Shown: positions 46,601-61,600, counted from the first letter of the stretch. The stretch: 64,000 nt of DNA from Paguma larvata (GCA_030068075.1 CM057839.1:54340960-54404959), one strand, 5' to 3'. Program-made: numbers and translations. Notes: a model not told the origin generated them from the letters alone.

Positions 46601-49600
46601 GAGAGAGAAAGAATCTCAAGCAGGCTCTGCACTGTCAGCTCAGAGCATGATTCGGGGCTCAAACCCATGGACCGTGAGATTATGACCTGAACTGAAGTCA
46701 GATGCTTGACCGACTGAGCCATCCAGGCTCCCCTGGTGAAGAATTTTAAACAGGAGAATGATTTGGTCAGATTTGCCATTTCCTTAGCTTCAGGATGCTC
46801 TTAGAAGAATGGATTATGGTGAAGAAAGATTTGAGACAGAGTGGCCTGATCGACAAGGAAGATTTTGCACTAGTCCATGAGAAATAGGGCTTGGTTAAGG
46901 TGTTGGTAGTATAGCTTGAGGTTGGGAACAGGTGCCTGCCTTACTTACAGTGGCTGGTACTTATGCGCTAAGTATTTATCTTCATGGAGTGATTAGAAAT
47001 GGAAGGTGTAGAAAGTAAATCTATGTGTCAATATTTACATATTTAATAACCTATCCAAGATACAGTTGACTGGAGCTGGTACATGTATCTTTTTCCTACT
47101 CATTGTGAAGATACTAGAAAGAGTAGTCTATTTTTGCTAACTGACTCAATCCATTCCTTGTTTCTCTCTGAGAGTTTGTTGAAAGAAGTGTTTTGTTTTT
47201 TGAAATTAGAGAACTTGGTCCTATTTATCGAAGATACAGGAGCAGGGTGGTTCATTGATGGTATGAGGTTTAGATTGTGCCCGATGAGTTGCTTTTGCGT
47301 AGTAGTCAAATACCACTGGTAAAGATTTGATCAGAAAAGAAACTGTATACATAGGTGTGATACAGCTCAGTGTGGTAGGTGAATATAAAATGATTCTGTA
47401 ATTCTCAGTCGCCTTCCTACTTGCCATTTACTAATGGTAACCAATTAATATGTGTGATGGAGTCCTATTTAGTGACAGAAAGCATGAAGTATTTATCTAG
47501 AAATAACCTTAATGGAAATACAAGGATGAAGAAAATGGCAAAACTAGACAGAAAGTCATAAAAGACTGAGTAAATAGTAAGCCTATCTTGTTCCTGGTTG
47601 AGGAGACTTAATTTTTTTAAATGTCAGTTCCTCCTAATATAATTTATTAGTTAAATGTAATCTTAGCAGAAATTCCAATGGAATTTCTTTTTGGATAATG
47701 CTAAAATTCATCTGGTATACTAAATAAGCATGACTAATTAGACAAGAAAAATTTGAAAAATACAGTGATACCGATTTTAAGAATTCTTCAATGGATCATT
47801 GGAGATAGAAAATTCTAGAACTTAGTACGTAAACTTCTTAAAGGAAAAGGGTTCTAGTCTAATACATAATATTGGGAAGATTTGCTACTTATTTGGGGGA
47901 AAAAATGTAAGCTCTTCACTTTATAACATTACCAAAATGCACTATAAGTGAACTAAAGAGATAAATGTAAAATAAGCAGAAAAAGAGAAACTAGCAGAAA
48001 TTATTGGGGGAAAATTATGGAGTGAAAGATTTATGATATAAAAATTAAATTTTCTAGGGGTGCCTGGGTGGCTCAGTTGGCTAAGCATCTGACTTTGGCT
48101 CAGGTCATGCACGGTTTGTGAGTTCGATCCCAATGTCGGGCTCTGTGCTGACTCCTCCGAGCCTGGAGCCTGCTTCTGTGTCTGTATGTGTGTCTCTCTG
48201 CTCCTCTCCAACTTGTGCTTTGTCTCTCTCACTCAAAAATGAATAATCACAAAAAAAAAATAATAAATTTTCTGAAGTTTAAATAGCCAAAGAAAAGCAG
48301 AAACTAGAATGTTTCCAACAGATAAGTGTGAGAGGGTTAATATTTTTAATATACTAAGGATGCTTATAAGTGAGTAAGAGAAATGTCTAATATATAAGTG
48401 GCCAAATTACTCAAAGAAAATGCAAATGATTAATAAATATGATAATAAATAAAGTTGCATAGCCTCCATGGAGAATACGTGCACTTTAAGGTTAGCTGGC
48501 ATTTTTTGTCAAGAAAATGGCAGATTAAGTAAGATGTAACAGTCAGTGCTTTTGAGGATTTTGCGAGTCCGACAATACTGCTGATAGGGTTATAAATCAG
48601 TTGCCTTCTCAGAAACGCTTTAGTAGAATGGAGCAAAAGCCCCTAAAAGTATCTCTTTTGACCCAGTGGTTGGGGGTCGCCAACTGGGAAGTACATGCTG
48701 TTATAGCAGCTTTACGTGGAGGGGGCGGTGGAAAGTCAGAGACGTGAGCCGGCCCTCCTGGACTCCGACCCTCTAGTTTCGCTCCAGACCCAGAACTCCT
48801 AACTACTGGGCTTTTCTTCTCAGGAGACAACCTAGATGTGGAACTGAATGTTTGACTATGGTACATCTGCCCTGGGGGTTATTATGTGGCTGTTTAATGT
48901 TTTAATGAATATTATAATGATTCGTTGAGTGTTTACTAGATACCAGGTACTATGCTAAGGCTTTCCATACATTTTCATCTGATGTTGAGTAGGATGATGT
49001 TTTGAAATATTAATTTTTTGAAAGCAGATTATAAAGCTGAATATATAATTCTAGGTTTTGTTTTTTTCTAAAAAGACATATATAGTAACTATTGTATACA
49101 AAAAACTGAAAGAATATCCTTAAATATTACCTCTGGTTATTTTGTGGTATTACAGGTGATTTTGTTATTTGTTATATTACCTCTGGTTATATTACCTCTG
49201 GTTATATTTGTGGTATTACAGGTGATGTTTCAACACTTTTGTGTTTACAGATTTTCTAACATAAGTGTGTGTTAGTAAAAATGAGAAGGTAATTAAAAGT
49301 ATAACTAAAATAGATGTATTTTTAATATATTTTTATTTTGCAGACTATCATTGAACAAATAGAGCAGCGATCTGAAAAAATACCTGAGTGAGTACCTAGA
49401 ATTTCTTCACTTTCCAAATGACCTTCTCCTTGTGCTCTTTCCCACACGTACGATGTGCTCCGTATTTCCTGAGCATCACCTTGCACCACACCGCGTAGCC
49501 CTTCTTGCAGCACGTCACTTACTTGGGGAGCAAGGTCGTAGACCTCACGTATGACTTTGCAAGGCATCTCTTTTTCCCATAGCAGGGTTTCCTTTTCTTT

Positions 49601-52600
49601 TGTTTTCTTTTTAAGTTTATTTATTTATTTTGGGGGAGGGATGTGGGAGGGACAGAGAGAGAGACTGATGGAGAGAGAGAATCCCAAGCAGGCTCTTCAC
49701 TGTCAGCACAGAGCTGAATGCGGAACTTAAACTCATGAACCAAGAGATCATGACCTGAGCCAAAGCCGAATGCTTAACCGACTGAACCATCCAGGCGCCC
49801 CAAGCAGGATTTGCTTTTAATTTCAATAGATGTAAGATCTTGAGGCGCCCAGGTGGCTCAGTCAGTTAAGCGTCCAACTGTGGCTCAGGTCATGATCTCA
49901 TGGTTTGTGAGTTCGAGCCCTGCATCGGACTCCATGCTGACGGCTCAGAGCCTGGAGCCTGCTTCCGATTCTGTGTCTCCCTCTCTCTGCTCTTCCCTGG
50001 CTCTCTCTCTCCAAAATAAATAAGCATTAAAAATTAAAAAAAAAATAGATATAAGATCTTTCTCTACTCTTGGGAAATAAATCTTTCTTTAAAAGATAAA
50101 AGTTATAACTTCTGAACCACCACTCATTATGGTTTTTTCTTTTTATATATAAACATTTGTAGTATTTAATGTGGGCAAATGAGAAGTGACCTTACAGCTT
50201 TAGAGGTTTGGAAACCACTTCTGGGATTTAAGGTCAGATTTAATTTACAAACCTGAAATCAGAAGTGTGTACAACAGTCTCGTTTGCTTTTCATCAGATA
50301 CCAGCAACTGCTGAATGACATCCATCAGTGTTACCTTGACCAGCGGGAGCTTCTTTTAGGCCCAAGTATCACTTGTACTGTGACAGAGTTAACAAGCCAG
50401 AATAACAGAGACCATTGTGCCTTGGTGAGTTTCTGCTAGTTTTGTTTGGTGTTTAAACCTTCCTCTGAGATATTTTGATATTCTAGAAGCTGTAAGTGGG
50501 TAAATAAGTTTTGATTCCCATATCAGCAAACTTAAAGAATTTTTCTTTCAGTTATGAGAAATCTAATGTAGTAATTAGCAGTCAACTTGTCAAAATATTT
50601 TCATTTTCATGTATTTTTTGAAGAGCAAAGATTCCCAAACAAGTATTCCTTGAAAGATGATGTTTCACAGTTTGTGGATTTATACTGACCATTTAGTTTT
50701 TGCTTTTGCTGCAGAAGTGCTTTTTTGTTTAGTGATTTTAATTCATACTATAGAAAGATATGTAAAGATTCTTTTATTCAACACTCCCTTTGCAACTAGA
50801 AAAGTAATTTACTTTCATTGTCAAAAGTTTAGAAAACAAAAGCAGAAGATAAAAATGAGCCATGTTTATGTGAGGCAGTAAATCTTTGAAAACCAACCAT
50901 TTTCTGTTCTTGAATAAATTTTATCAATATATATGCATAATCTCCTTGCAGATAAAATACTCGCTTTATTTCTAAGTGCTGGAATCGCCGTGCGTCTGTA
51001 ACTATAGGTGACGTGTGTCTGTTTCCACAGATTCGCAGTGGCTGCGCCTTTATGGTCCACGTGTGCCAGGATGAGCACCAACTTTACAATGAATTTTTCA
51101 CAAAACCAACATCAAAACTAGAGTAGGTGGTACACAGAATCTGACTCTCGTTTTTGTTTTTGTTTGTTTTTTGAGAGAGAGAAAATTAGGGCGTGCATGT
51201 GTGTGTGCATGGGACAGAGAGAGAGAGGGAGAGAGAGAGGGAGAGCAGGAATCCCAAACAGGCTCCATGCTGTCAGCTCAGAGCCTGACGTGGGGTTCGA
51301 TCTCACAAGCTGTGAGATCATGCTGAGCTGAAATCAGGGGTGGATGCTTCAGCAACTGAGCCACCCAGGCACCCCTGACTCTTGCTTTTAAGATTTAATT
51401 TGCTAATAACCATCATGGCTTATTATATTATATGAGTATTTTAAAATTAACTGCAGAATATTTTAACTTTTGTAGGTGTGTGAACAGAATACCATGGGTG
51501 GGACAGTGGGTTTTTTTTTTAAATAAATGTAATTTAGGGGTGCCAGGGTGTCAGTCGGTTAAGTGTCCGATTTCGGCTCAGGTCATGATCTCGCAGTTGG
51601 TGAGTTTGAGCCCCACGTTGGGCTCTGTGCTGACAGCTCAGAGCCTAGAGCCTGCTTCGGATTCTGTGTCTCCCTCTTTCTCTGCTCCTCCCCAGCTCGT
51701 GCTTTGTCACTGTCTCTCAAAAATGAATAAAAGGTTAAAAAAATTAAAATAAATGCAATTTAAAGGTCAACGTGCTTTTATATTACTTACATTTATGGAG
51801 ACAATATGGGATGATAATAAAAATCCTATATTGTGAACTAAGTCTTGGCAATCTATATCACTTTATCTCCACTAAGTATAATTCCTTCTAGTTAAAAAAT
51901 TCTGTGGTTCTAACCAATGAAAGACACTTAAAAATAGACACTACTTCAGACCTTTTCTTTTTTTTCTGAAAGTGTCTTTCTGTCCCTGGTAGTCACTTTT
52001 GGTTTCTTCATACTGGCGATTTTGACTCTTATAAAAGTTCTAACGTTATGACTCTTACACTGAGGAGGAGACAAATGTATCTTATGGTTTTGATTAGCTT
52101 GATCACTTCTGGTGAAATGCTGTTTATAGAAGAGGACTATTGACAATGTGGAGAATATAGACAATTTAAGTTTTTTCTTTCAAGTGTTTAAAGTTAACAA
52201 AAATGTACTTGTATGTCCAAAGTACTTTTTAAAAAAATGTTTAATGTTTATTTATTTTTGAGTGAGAGAGAGACAGAGTGCAAGTAGGGAATGGTCAGAG
52301 AGAGAGGGAGACCCAGAATCTGAAGCAGGCTCCAGACTCCGAACTGTCGGCACAGAGCCCGACATGGAGCTTAAACTCACGAGCGGTGAGATCATGACTC
52401 GAGCCGAAGTCAGACACTTAACTGACTGAATCACCTGAGTGCCCCTATGTCCAGAGTACTTTGAGGTTTGTTTATCTTACTCCAAGTTTCCAAGAATTTT
52501 GAATTCATCTTTCCTAGGGAAAATGTTACATTTGACTCATAAATGATGTAGAGTTTAAAAGGATACTTAACTGAAGTATTTGTTATTGTTGACAAGGGAC

Positions 52601-55600
52601 ATAATTATCTATTGCTGCAATAAACAAAGTTGTAATAAATTGACATGTGGCTGGCGGGTAGCTGATCTGAGTGACTGCTGTCTTCACAGCTTATTGATAC
52701 GAACTTTTATTAAAATTTTTTTTAATGTTTATTCATTTTTGAGAGAGCGTGAGTGGGGGAGGCACAGAGAGAGAGGGAGACACCGAATCCAAAGCAGGCT
52801 CCAGGGGCTCGAACTCACAGACTGACTGCGCATCATGACCTGAGCTGAAGTTTGACGCTTAGCCTACTGAGCCATCCAGGAGTCCCTGATTTGAACTTTT
52901 AAAGCAAAAAACAACAACAACAACAACAACAAAAAACTTTGTTGTTTTCATCCTTTCACTTCTCATTATGTGATGTTCCCGCATGCTATTTTCCAGTAGA
53001 TTTTTATTTTTATTGGCGGGAAGAAATCAGTGATGCTATTTATACTATTAGAAAATCCTGAAAAGATTATTACTTGTAACCGTATTTTATTCTTTCATTT
53101 TAGTGAACTTTTGGAGAAACTGTGTGTGTCGTTGTATGATGTCTTCAGGCCCCTGATCATTCATGTTATTCACTTAGAGACTCTGTCAGAACTTTGTGGG
53201 ATTCTCAAAAATGAGGTGCTTGAAGATCATGTGCAGAACAACGGTAAATGATAATTTAGAAAATTTCGAGTTTGTTTTTCTTTAATTTTTTTAATTTTTA
53301 ATTTTATTCTTGAGAGAGAGACAGACAGACAGAGACAGAATGTGGGTGGGGGAGGAGCAAAGAGAGGGGGAAACAGAATCGGAAGCAGGCTCCAGGCTCC
53401 GAGCTGTCAGCACACAGCCTGAGATGGGGCTTGAACTCACAAATTCATGGCCTGAGCTGAAGTCGGACGCCCAACAGACTGAGCCACCCAAGCGCCCCCA
53501 AATTTCAAGTCTTTGTAATTCTATCTGTGGTTCCATGAATTTGAGAACCCCCTATCTTCTACCCTCCTCACCCATGTAAATTTAATATTTTTATGGCCTG
53601 GCTTGATGCCTTCTCCCTTTTGAAATCAAGATGCACCTTACTTTTTGACTAGAGGTACAAATTAAACGGGGAAAGAATTTGAAAATCTGGACAAAATTAG
53701 TAATAAAATAATTACAGTTACTTTCCTTTCTGGTATCTGAAATCCAGAGAGAATTGTCGATTTTGGGTTAGGCATTTCTGATACATTTTTTATCAGAATA
53801 CATAAAATCATTGACTATATTGCCTACTTTCGATTTAAAAACAAATTGCTTTTGTTTACATACTAATGACTTGGTCTTTTTTGAAATTACAAATAAAGAA
53901 AAGCAGTTCTCTGGAAAGCTCTACTTTAACCATCTGATACATTCTTTAATACTGTATTTGATTTGATTGTCATTTTCCTAATGGTACTTCAGTACTTTAA
54001 ACAAAAAATGTAGTTATTTTGCTGGCAGAAATTATTGTCTTCACTTTGACTTTCCTTAGGAGACACTACAGATTTGTTACGCTTCCAGAATCTTATCCTG
54101 CTGCATTTAGTTCATTCCAAGATGTGTATTTTCTCACATATTAATGCCTCCGCGTTAAATTGAGTATTTATGTTACCGGGTAGTGTCTCCAACGCCCCAG
54201 CTGTTAACTGAATTACTGGTTTGTCTTAACACTCTTGGCATCTTAGGAATGAAGAAATTCTATATGAACTCATACTTCACTTTAGGTTTTTGCTCATTTT
54301 TCTTTGTAGAAACATGAACAAATCATTTACTATCTGTGGACTCAGTTTATTTGTAAAATCAGAATGCTACCCCAACTAATAAACTGCTCTAGCCCTCTCT
54401 CAGGGTTGGCCCCCAGCTGTAAGAGATAACTTCGAAAAAGCACAAAACACCTTAAAATTCAGATTTTATTATTCATGTTAATAATAGAAATAATATCACA
54501 GAGTCCCAGGAAGAAGGCGTAAGGGCAAATTTATTTCCCGGTTTCCAGTTTGAGGAAATTGAAAGACATTTATTAAATTTTTCTGAGGCCTTTGAATCAT
54601 ACCGAAATAGAACGCAGCCCCAGTCCTTGCGGCCAGAATGGTTCCTACTGTTACTGGGCAATTTAGTAATATTTTCGCTTGTTTAAAGAAGCAGTTTTCT
54701 GAATATAAAGGAATGGATGATTGCATTCTTTTCTCAGCCGAACAACTGGGAGCCTTTGCGGCTGGAGTGAAGCAGATGCTGGAAGACGTACAAGAGCGGC
54801 TCGTCTACAGAACCCACATCTACATTCAGACCGACATCACGGGCTACAAGCCTGCTCCTGGAGACCTGGCGTATCCTGAGAAGCTGGTGATGATGGAGGT
54901 AGGGGCCCCCGCGTGCTGCTCTCTCTCAGCCCCACACCCTTCTGGATGCTTTGTACGAGTGAAGATAGGATTTTTCTTTTTAATTCTCATTCAAGATGTA
55001 AAATCAAGATAAACTTGCCATAAAATCATAGGAAATAAAATAAAAATTGAACAGAAACGATGTTAGGTTGTTTTTTCCCTTCAAGTTGTATTTTATAATT
55101 CAGTTCCCTCCCCTTTTCTAGGAAATAATGTGTTCTCAATTTTTAAATTGAATTTGTGCTCCCGATGATTTCTCTGTTGTTTTTTTTTATAATAAATGGT
55201 TTAGAAGAGGGTTGATAACATAGGAGCCACGATAGTTGATGGTCACCTAACCAACCATGTGTCATTCCATCTCGTAAAGACCCCGGAGGACATCTCCTCA
55301 AAATTATACAGTATTGATGTCCCGTTTGTTGTTTGAAGACTTAGATTCCTCTCATTGATTGTTTATCTCACTAATTCAGTTACATATGAATATTTTCTTT
55401 GAGTGCTGGACCGAGTTTAAATAATACTGAGGATATTAGTGTTAGAATCTAGAGGATATTAGTTCAGAATTAGAATCTAGAACCTTTATTATTACTATTA
55501 TTTTTTTTTTTGAGAGAGAGAGAGAGCATGAGTGGTAGAGGGAGAGAAACCCAAGCAGGCTCCACTCCCAGCAGGGCTCAATACCACTACTGTGAGATCA

Positions 55601-58600
55601 CGACCTGAGCTGAAATCAAGAGTCTGATGTTTAACTGAGCGAGCCACCCAGGCGGCCCAGAATCTAGAACTTTCTTAATGTAAATTTCAAATGTAAGCAA
55701 AAAGTAGAATAATACAATGAACTTTTACATATTATTATCCCAGCTTCCACATGGCCAGTCTTATTTCACTAAGACCTCCGTTGCTCCCCCTCCTCACCAT
55801 TAGTTATTTTTGAGCGAATTCCAAACATTTCATAAGTAATTACTTCAGTAGGTGACTTTAAAAGGTAAGGGCATGTTTCATTGTTTGCAATGAAGTCTTT
55901 TTTTTTCCAGTTTCATTAAAAAATAATTAGCATATATCAGCGTATAAGCCTAAGGCATATAGCGTGATGATTTGATTTCATCCATTGTAAGATGTAGTAG
56001 GTTTAGTTAACATTCACCATCTCATATGGGTAGCAATTTCTATGGGTAGAAATTTCTGTAGGGGCTTTTGGGTGGCTCAGTTAAGTGTCCAACTCTTGAT
56101 TTGGGCTCAGGTCGTGATCTCATGGTTTGTGAGATTGAGCCCTTCGTCGGGCTCTGCGCGACAGCATGGAGACTGGTTGGGATTCTCTTTCTGCTCCTCC
56201 CTTGCTCACGTGCACATGCTCTCTCAAAATAAATAAATAAACATTAAAAAAAAACAGACAAATTTCTCTTTGTAATGAGACCTCTCAGGATCTAACTCTC
56301 AACAACTTTCCTGTCTGTCATGTAGGATTGTTAACTGTAGTTAGGTAGTCGTGTCATATATTACTTTCCTAGTACTTAGTTATCTTAGAGTTGAAAGTTT
56401 GTACCTTTTTTTTTTATAGATTTCACATGAATGTGAGATCATACAATATTTATTTTTCTTTAACTTCTTTCACTTAGCATAATGTCTTCAGGGTCTATCC
56501 ATGTTGTTGTAAATGGTAGGATTTCCTTTTGTTTTTAATGGCTGAATAATATTCCACTGTATATATGTACCACAACTGCTTTATCCATTGTCCACTGGTG
56601 GATAATACTTAGATCGTTTCTATGTCTTAGTTATTATGAGTCATGCTGTAGTGAACGCTGGAGTGCAGATATCCTTTTGAGTTAGTGTTTTCATTTCCTT
56701 TGGAGAAATACCCAGAAGTGGAATTGCTGGATCGTATAGTAGTTCTGTTTTTAATTTTTTGAGATCCTCCATACTGTTTTCCATAGTGGCCTGCATCAAT
56801 TTACAGTCCTATGAACAGAGCACAGGGGCTCCCTTTCCTCCACATCCTCACCTGCATTTATCTCTTGTCTTTTTGTTGATGGTCATTCTAACAGATGTGA
56901 GATATTCTCTCATTGTGGTTTTAATTTGCATTTCCCTGATGAGCATCTTTTCCTTTATCTGTTGGCCATTTGTCCTCTTTGTAAAAATGTTGATTCAGTT
57001 CCTTTGCCCATTTTTAATTGGGTTATTTGGGTTTTTCTGCTGTTGAGTTGTAGGAGTTCTTTATATATTTTAGATATTAACTCCTTACCACATATTTGGT
57101 TTGCAAATATTTTTTTCCCATTCTGTAAGTCATGTTTTCATTTTGTTGTTTCTTTTGCTGTGTAGAAGCTTTTTAGTTTGATGTAGTCCCACTTGTTTAT
57201 TTTGGTAAGGGCACTTTTAATTGTAACACACCTGTGATACAATTATCACACCTTTTTCAAAACAGTATTATAGTGCTTTAGTGTCATTGAATATTCAGTT
57301 GAATCTAGAATTTTTTCAGATTTACTAGTTGTTAGTGTTTTGTCCCACTACTTTAGCTCTTTGTGTGGATATTTTTTTGCTGAACCATTTGAAAGTAAAT
57401 TACAGGTATCATGATTCTTCACTTCCGAATACTTCAAATTCTTATTCTTTGAAGAATAAAAATGTTTCTGGGGTGCCTGGGTGGCTCAATCAGTTAAGTG
57501 TCCAACTCTTGATTTCAGCTCAGGTCATGATCTCGCAGTTAGTAAGATCAAGCCCCGGGTCAGGATCTGCGCTGACAGCCTGCTTGGGATTCTCGCTCCT
57601 TTTCTCTCTGCCCCTCCCCTACTCAGTGAGTGCTCACGCATGTGCTCTCTCTCAAAATAAACATTAAAAAAATGTTTAAAAAAACACTCTTCACATAACC
57701 ACATGCCGTTTTTATATATACATCTATAAATTAACATTAATTCAACAGTATTATTTATATGTAGTACATACTCACATTTCCCAATTGTCCTTCAGATGTC
57801 TTTTCTGACAAGATCAAAACATGTAGAAAGTGGGATCCAGTCAAGGTCACCATCTCCCCCACCTGCTTTTTTTTTTGTTTTTTTGTTTTTATGACATTGA
57901 CTTTTTTTATAGAGACCAAGCCAGTTTTATTGTAGAACGTGCCACGTTCTGAATTTGTCTGATTGTTTTCCTCATATTTAGATTCAGATTACATTTTTTC
58001 TTTTCATTTTTTTTTTGCACAAATACTGCGTAGTTGATGTTGTGTAGTAGTTGATGTTGTGTACGTCTTTATCACATCAGGGGCTCATAATGTCAAGATG
58101 TTCCACAGTTGGGTTAATTTAGTAGTTGCTGACTTTCTTCATTATAAAAGTGCGTTACCCCCTTTGTAATTAGTGAGTAATGATGAAATTATACTTAGAG
58201 ATTATGTGAGTTCCCTAGCATCTTTTTACCCAGTGGTTATTGCAACCATTAATGATCTGTGGCTGAACCGGTTATTATATTACACTTGGAGTAGCAAAAT
58301 GGCAATTTTCATATGGGCCATTTCTTCTACATCTATTAGTTGGCAGTTTGCTATAAAGAATTAGTTTCTCTTTCTCCTTCCCTTTTTCCTACCCCTGTCC
58401 CGTGTACACTAGTGGATTCTTTAAAGAAGTCATCTAATCTTTTGTCATTGTTTTTTTTTGAAGCTCCGAATTATCCCAAATCTGACTAGTGGAGGCCCCT
58501 TTAGATAGTTTCTTTGTCCTTTTGACATGTCCCCATAATCTTTGAGGACTTTTTTCTTCAGTAATTTTATAAACTCTACAGTTCACCTGTTTTGAGTTTA

Positions 58601-61600
58601 TAATTTTGTGGTTTTTAATATACTCATGGATAGGTGCATTTGACACCGCAGTCAATTTTAGACCATTTTTATCATCTCAGAAAGAAACCTTGTGCCCTTT
58701 ATCTGTCACCCTCCTACCCCAGCCTGAGGCAAACACTGATTTCTGTCTAGAGATTGCTCTGTTCTAGACATTTCATATGACTAGAATTACGTAATATATG
58801 GTCTTTTGTGATGTCTTGCACTTAGTGTGTTTTCACAGGTTATCCATGTTACGTATTAGTACGTCATGCCTTTTTCTGTCTGGGTGATATTCCGTTGCGT
58901 AGATGGATCACATTTTGTTGATCCGTTCTTCCACTGATGGACGCATGGGTTGCTTCCACTTGTTGGGTGTTATAAGTAATACTGCTCTGCTACAAACATT
59001 CATGTGCACATTTTCGTGTGGACTTGTGTTTCATTTCTCTCATGTACACACCTAGGAGCTGAGTAGTATAGTAATTCCACGTTTGATCATTTGAGGAACT
59101 GCCAAATTGTTTTCCAGAGTGGTTGCACCAGTTTACGTTCCCACCAGCAGTGCATGAGGGTTCTGATTTTTCCACCTACTTACCAACTCTTGTTAGTATT
59201 TGACTTTTTGATTTCAGCCATCTTAGTGGATATGAAGTGGTATTTCGTTGCGGTTTTGATTTGATTGTTGTCCTTGGATCATTTGTTGTCACAGCATTCT
59301 GTCTAGTTGTGCCACCATCATGTGTTGAAAGGCTTTTGTTTCCTATCAGATGGTCTTGGCCCCCTTACTGAATGAAGTTAATTGCTCATAGACCTTTTTG
59401 GTTTATTTCTGAACCAGATTTTATTCCATTGATCTTTATGTCTATTTTTGTGTATCATGCTTATTTGGTTATTATTTTGCAATAAAATCTGAAATCAGAA
59501 AGTACAAATTCTCTTATTTTTTCCTTTTTAAGATTGTTTTGACAGTTTTTGGTCTATTGCATTTCCATATGAATTTTAGAATCAACTTGTCAGTTTCTAC
59601 AGAGAAATCAGCTGGGATTTGTTAGGCGTTGCCTTGCATCTTTCTATTAATTTGGGGGCCATCGCTATATGAAGTGTTAAGTCTTCTAATTCATGAACAT
59701 GGGATATTTTGAAATTATTTAGATCTCTTAAAATTTCTTTCAATGATATTTTATAGTTTTCAGAGTATAACTTTTACACTTCTTTTGTTAAATTTGTTCC
59801 TGAGTATTTTGTTCTTTCTGATGCTAATGTAAATGAAACTATTTTTTTTTTCTCTTTCGAGATAGAGTGAGGGGGAGGGAGGGGCAGAGAGAGAATCTTA
59901 AGCAGGCTCAACACTCAGTATGGAGCCTGGTGTGGGGCTCAATCCCATGACCCTGGTATCATGAGATGAGCTGAAATCAAGAGTCAGATGCTCAACTGAC
60001 TAAACCACCCAGGTGTCCTGAGGAAGTCCCTATCTGTTCCCAGTTTCTTGAGTGTTTTTATCATGAAATGGTGTTGGTTTTTGTCAGATGCTTTTTCTGC
60101 ATGTATTGGGATGATCTAGTGATTTTATTCTATTGATGTATTACATTAATCAATTTTTGAAGTTAAACCAACCTTGCATTTCTGAGGTAAATCCCATTCG
60201 TTGTGGTGTGGAATTCTTTTTATATGCTTCTGGATTTAGTTTGCTAGTGTTTTGGTAAAGATTTTGTATCCATATTCATAAGTGATACTGGTGGGTAGTT
60301 CTTCTCCTGATATATTTGTCTGGTTTTGACATCAGAGTAATACTGGCTTTGTCCACTGAGTTGAAAAGTATTCCCTCTTCTGTTTCTTGGAAGAGTTTGT
60401 GAAGAATGTTGGTATTAATTTAAATGTTTGGTGGAATTCAGTGGTGAAGCAATCTGGGCTTGACTTTCTTAGTGGGTAATTTTTTTATTCAATCTTTTCA
60501 CTTATGGGTTTATTCATATTGTCTATTCTTGAATCAGTTTTAGTAGTTTGCATTTTTCTAGGAATTTTTCCATTTTATGTAATTTATCTAATTTGTTGTT
60601 ACACAGTTGTTCATTGTCGTTACATTTATATTTTTTATTTCTGTAAGGTCGGTGTTACTGTTCCTTCTTTACATGTGATTCTGGTACTTTGAGTCTTCTT
60701 TCTTTTTATCTTGGACGAACTAGATTTCTTTGCTTTCTCGCACAAGATGACTCAGGTACATACCTTTTACATTTCTTGCCCTAGACCTGGAGTCACCTGT
60801 TTCTCCAAGAAGTTTTGGCTTTCTTAATGGAAAAAGAGTCGTATTTAGAAATCAAGATCTGCATGCTAGGTGTTTTCATTGCTAGCAGTGGATGTCATTA
60901 CTTCTAACCCCTTTTTACAGGCCAGAAGTAGAAAAAATATAATTTTAAATGTCATGAGTTTATACTGAAACCTCCAATTCAAATCCAGTTCTGTAGGGTT
61001 CTTCTTCTTCATTTTTCCCCATTCCATATTTGTTTCTCCCTTCTCTCACGAAAGAAACTGTGGCTTCCAAAACCTTCCCTGTATTTACTCATTTGCTCCA
61101 AGTGACAACATACTCAAAAATAGTTTTAGAATTACACCACACTAATACCATAACTAACAAGAAACTTACTAAATTCAAGGTTTTTTGTTCTTTTGGTCCT
61201 TAGATTATACCCTACCAAGATAGGATTAGACTCGGGATTTTGCCCGTGTAAGGTTGCCATTTGCGTGGCATAGGGGAACTGTAGAGTCAGACAGATCTAG
61301 GTTCAAATTCTAGCTGTGTTGATCAGTATCTGTTACCTAGTTTCTGTGAATATGTTATTATTTGTAAAGTAGGTTTGACAATACTGACTGCGAGAGTAGA
61401 GATAATGGGGAGAAAGCACTCGACCTACTAGTCATACAGTAGACGGTGGCTGTTATTTCATAACCCTTGAAATATTTAAAAATAATATTTGACTGTTTTT
61501 AAAAGTCTTTCATTCATTTAATAAGCAATGAGTGAAATAAATAACTGATCGGTTAAAAAAATTTTTAATTGTTTAAAGTTTATTTCGAGATAGAGAAAGG

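Larger units (their letters stand above)
47480..49260 (+). mobile_element. Old L1 fragment, sense
   Basis: A-rich + strand with 'aaaatgcaaatgattaataa' and 'gactatggtacatctgccct', as in the 3' part of old L1. The only clear L1 in the COG3 sense direction here. No intact frame. Confidence 0.55.
46057..49343 (+). other. COG3: COG3 intron 8
   Basis: 3.3 kb; an L2-like trace near 46090-46400, one antisense SINE, a sense-strand old L1 (47.5-49.26 kb) carrying one SINE, and unique sequence at 46.74-47.48 kb. Acceptor TTTATTTTGCAG. Confidence 0.8.
49388..50297 (+). other. COG3: COG3 intron 9
   Basis: Contains an inverted pair of SINEs 40 bases apart. Acceptor TTTTCATCAG. Confidence 0.85.
51123..53103 (+). 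other. COG3: COG3 intron 11
   Basis: 2.0 kb with four SINEs (one sense, three antisense) and a CAA microsatellite. Acceptor TTTCATTTTAG. Confidence 0.85.

Noticed and set aside
49126..49225. Regularly repeated short units suggesting a CRISPR-like array
   Set aside because: Unequal spacing, only three copies, in a mammalian intron next to L1 sequence.
56759..57046. Hydrophobic 95-codon frame resembling a membrane protein
   Set aside because: It is an antisense reading of T-rich L1 sequence; T-rich DNA encodes hydrophobic residues by default.
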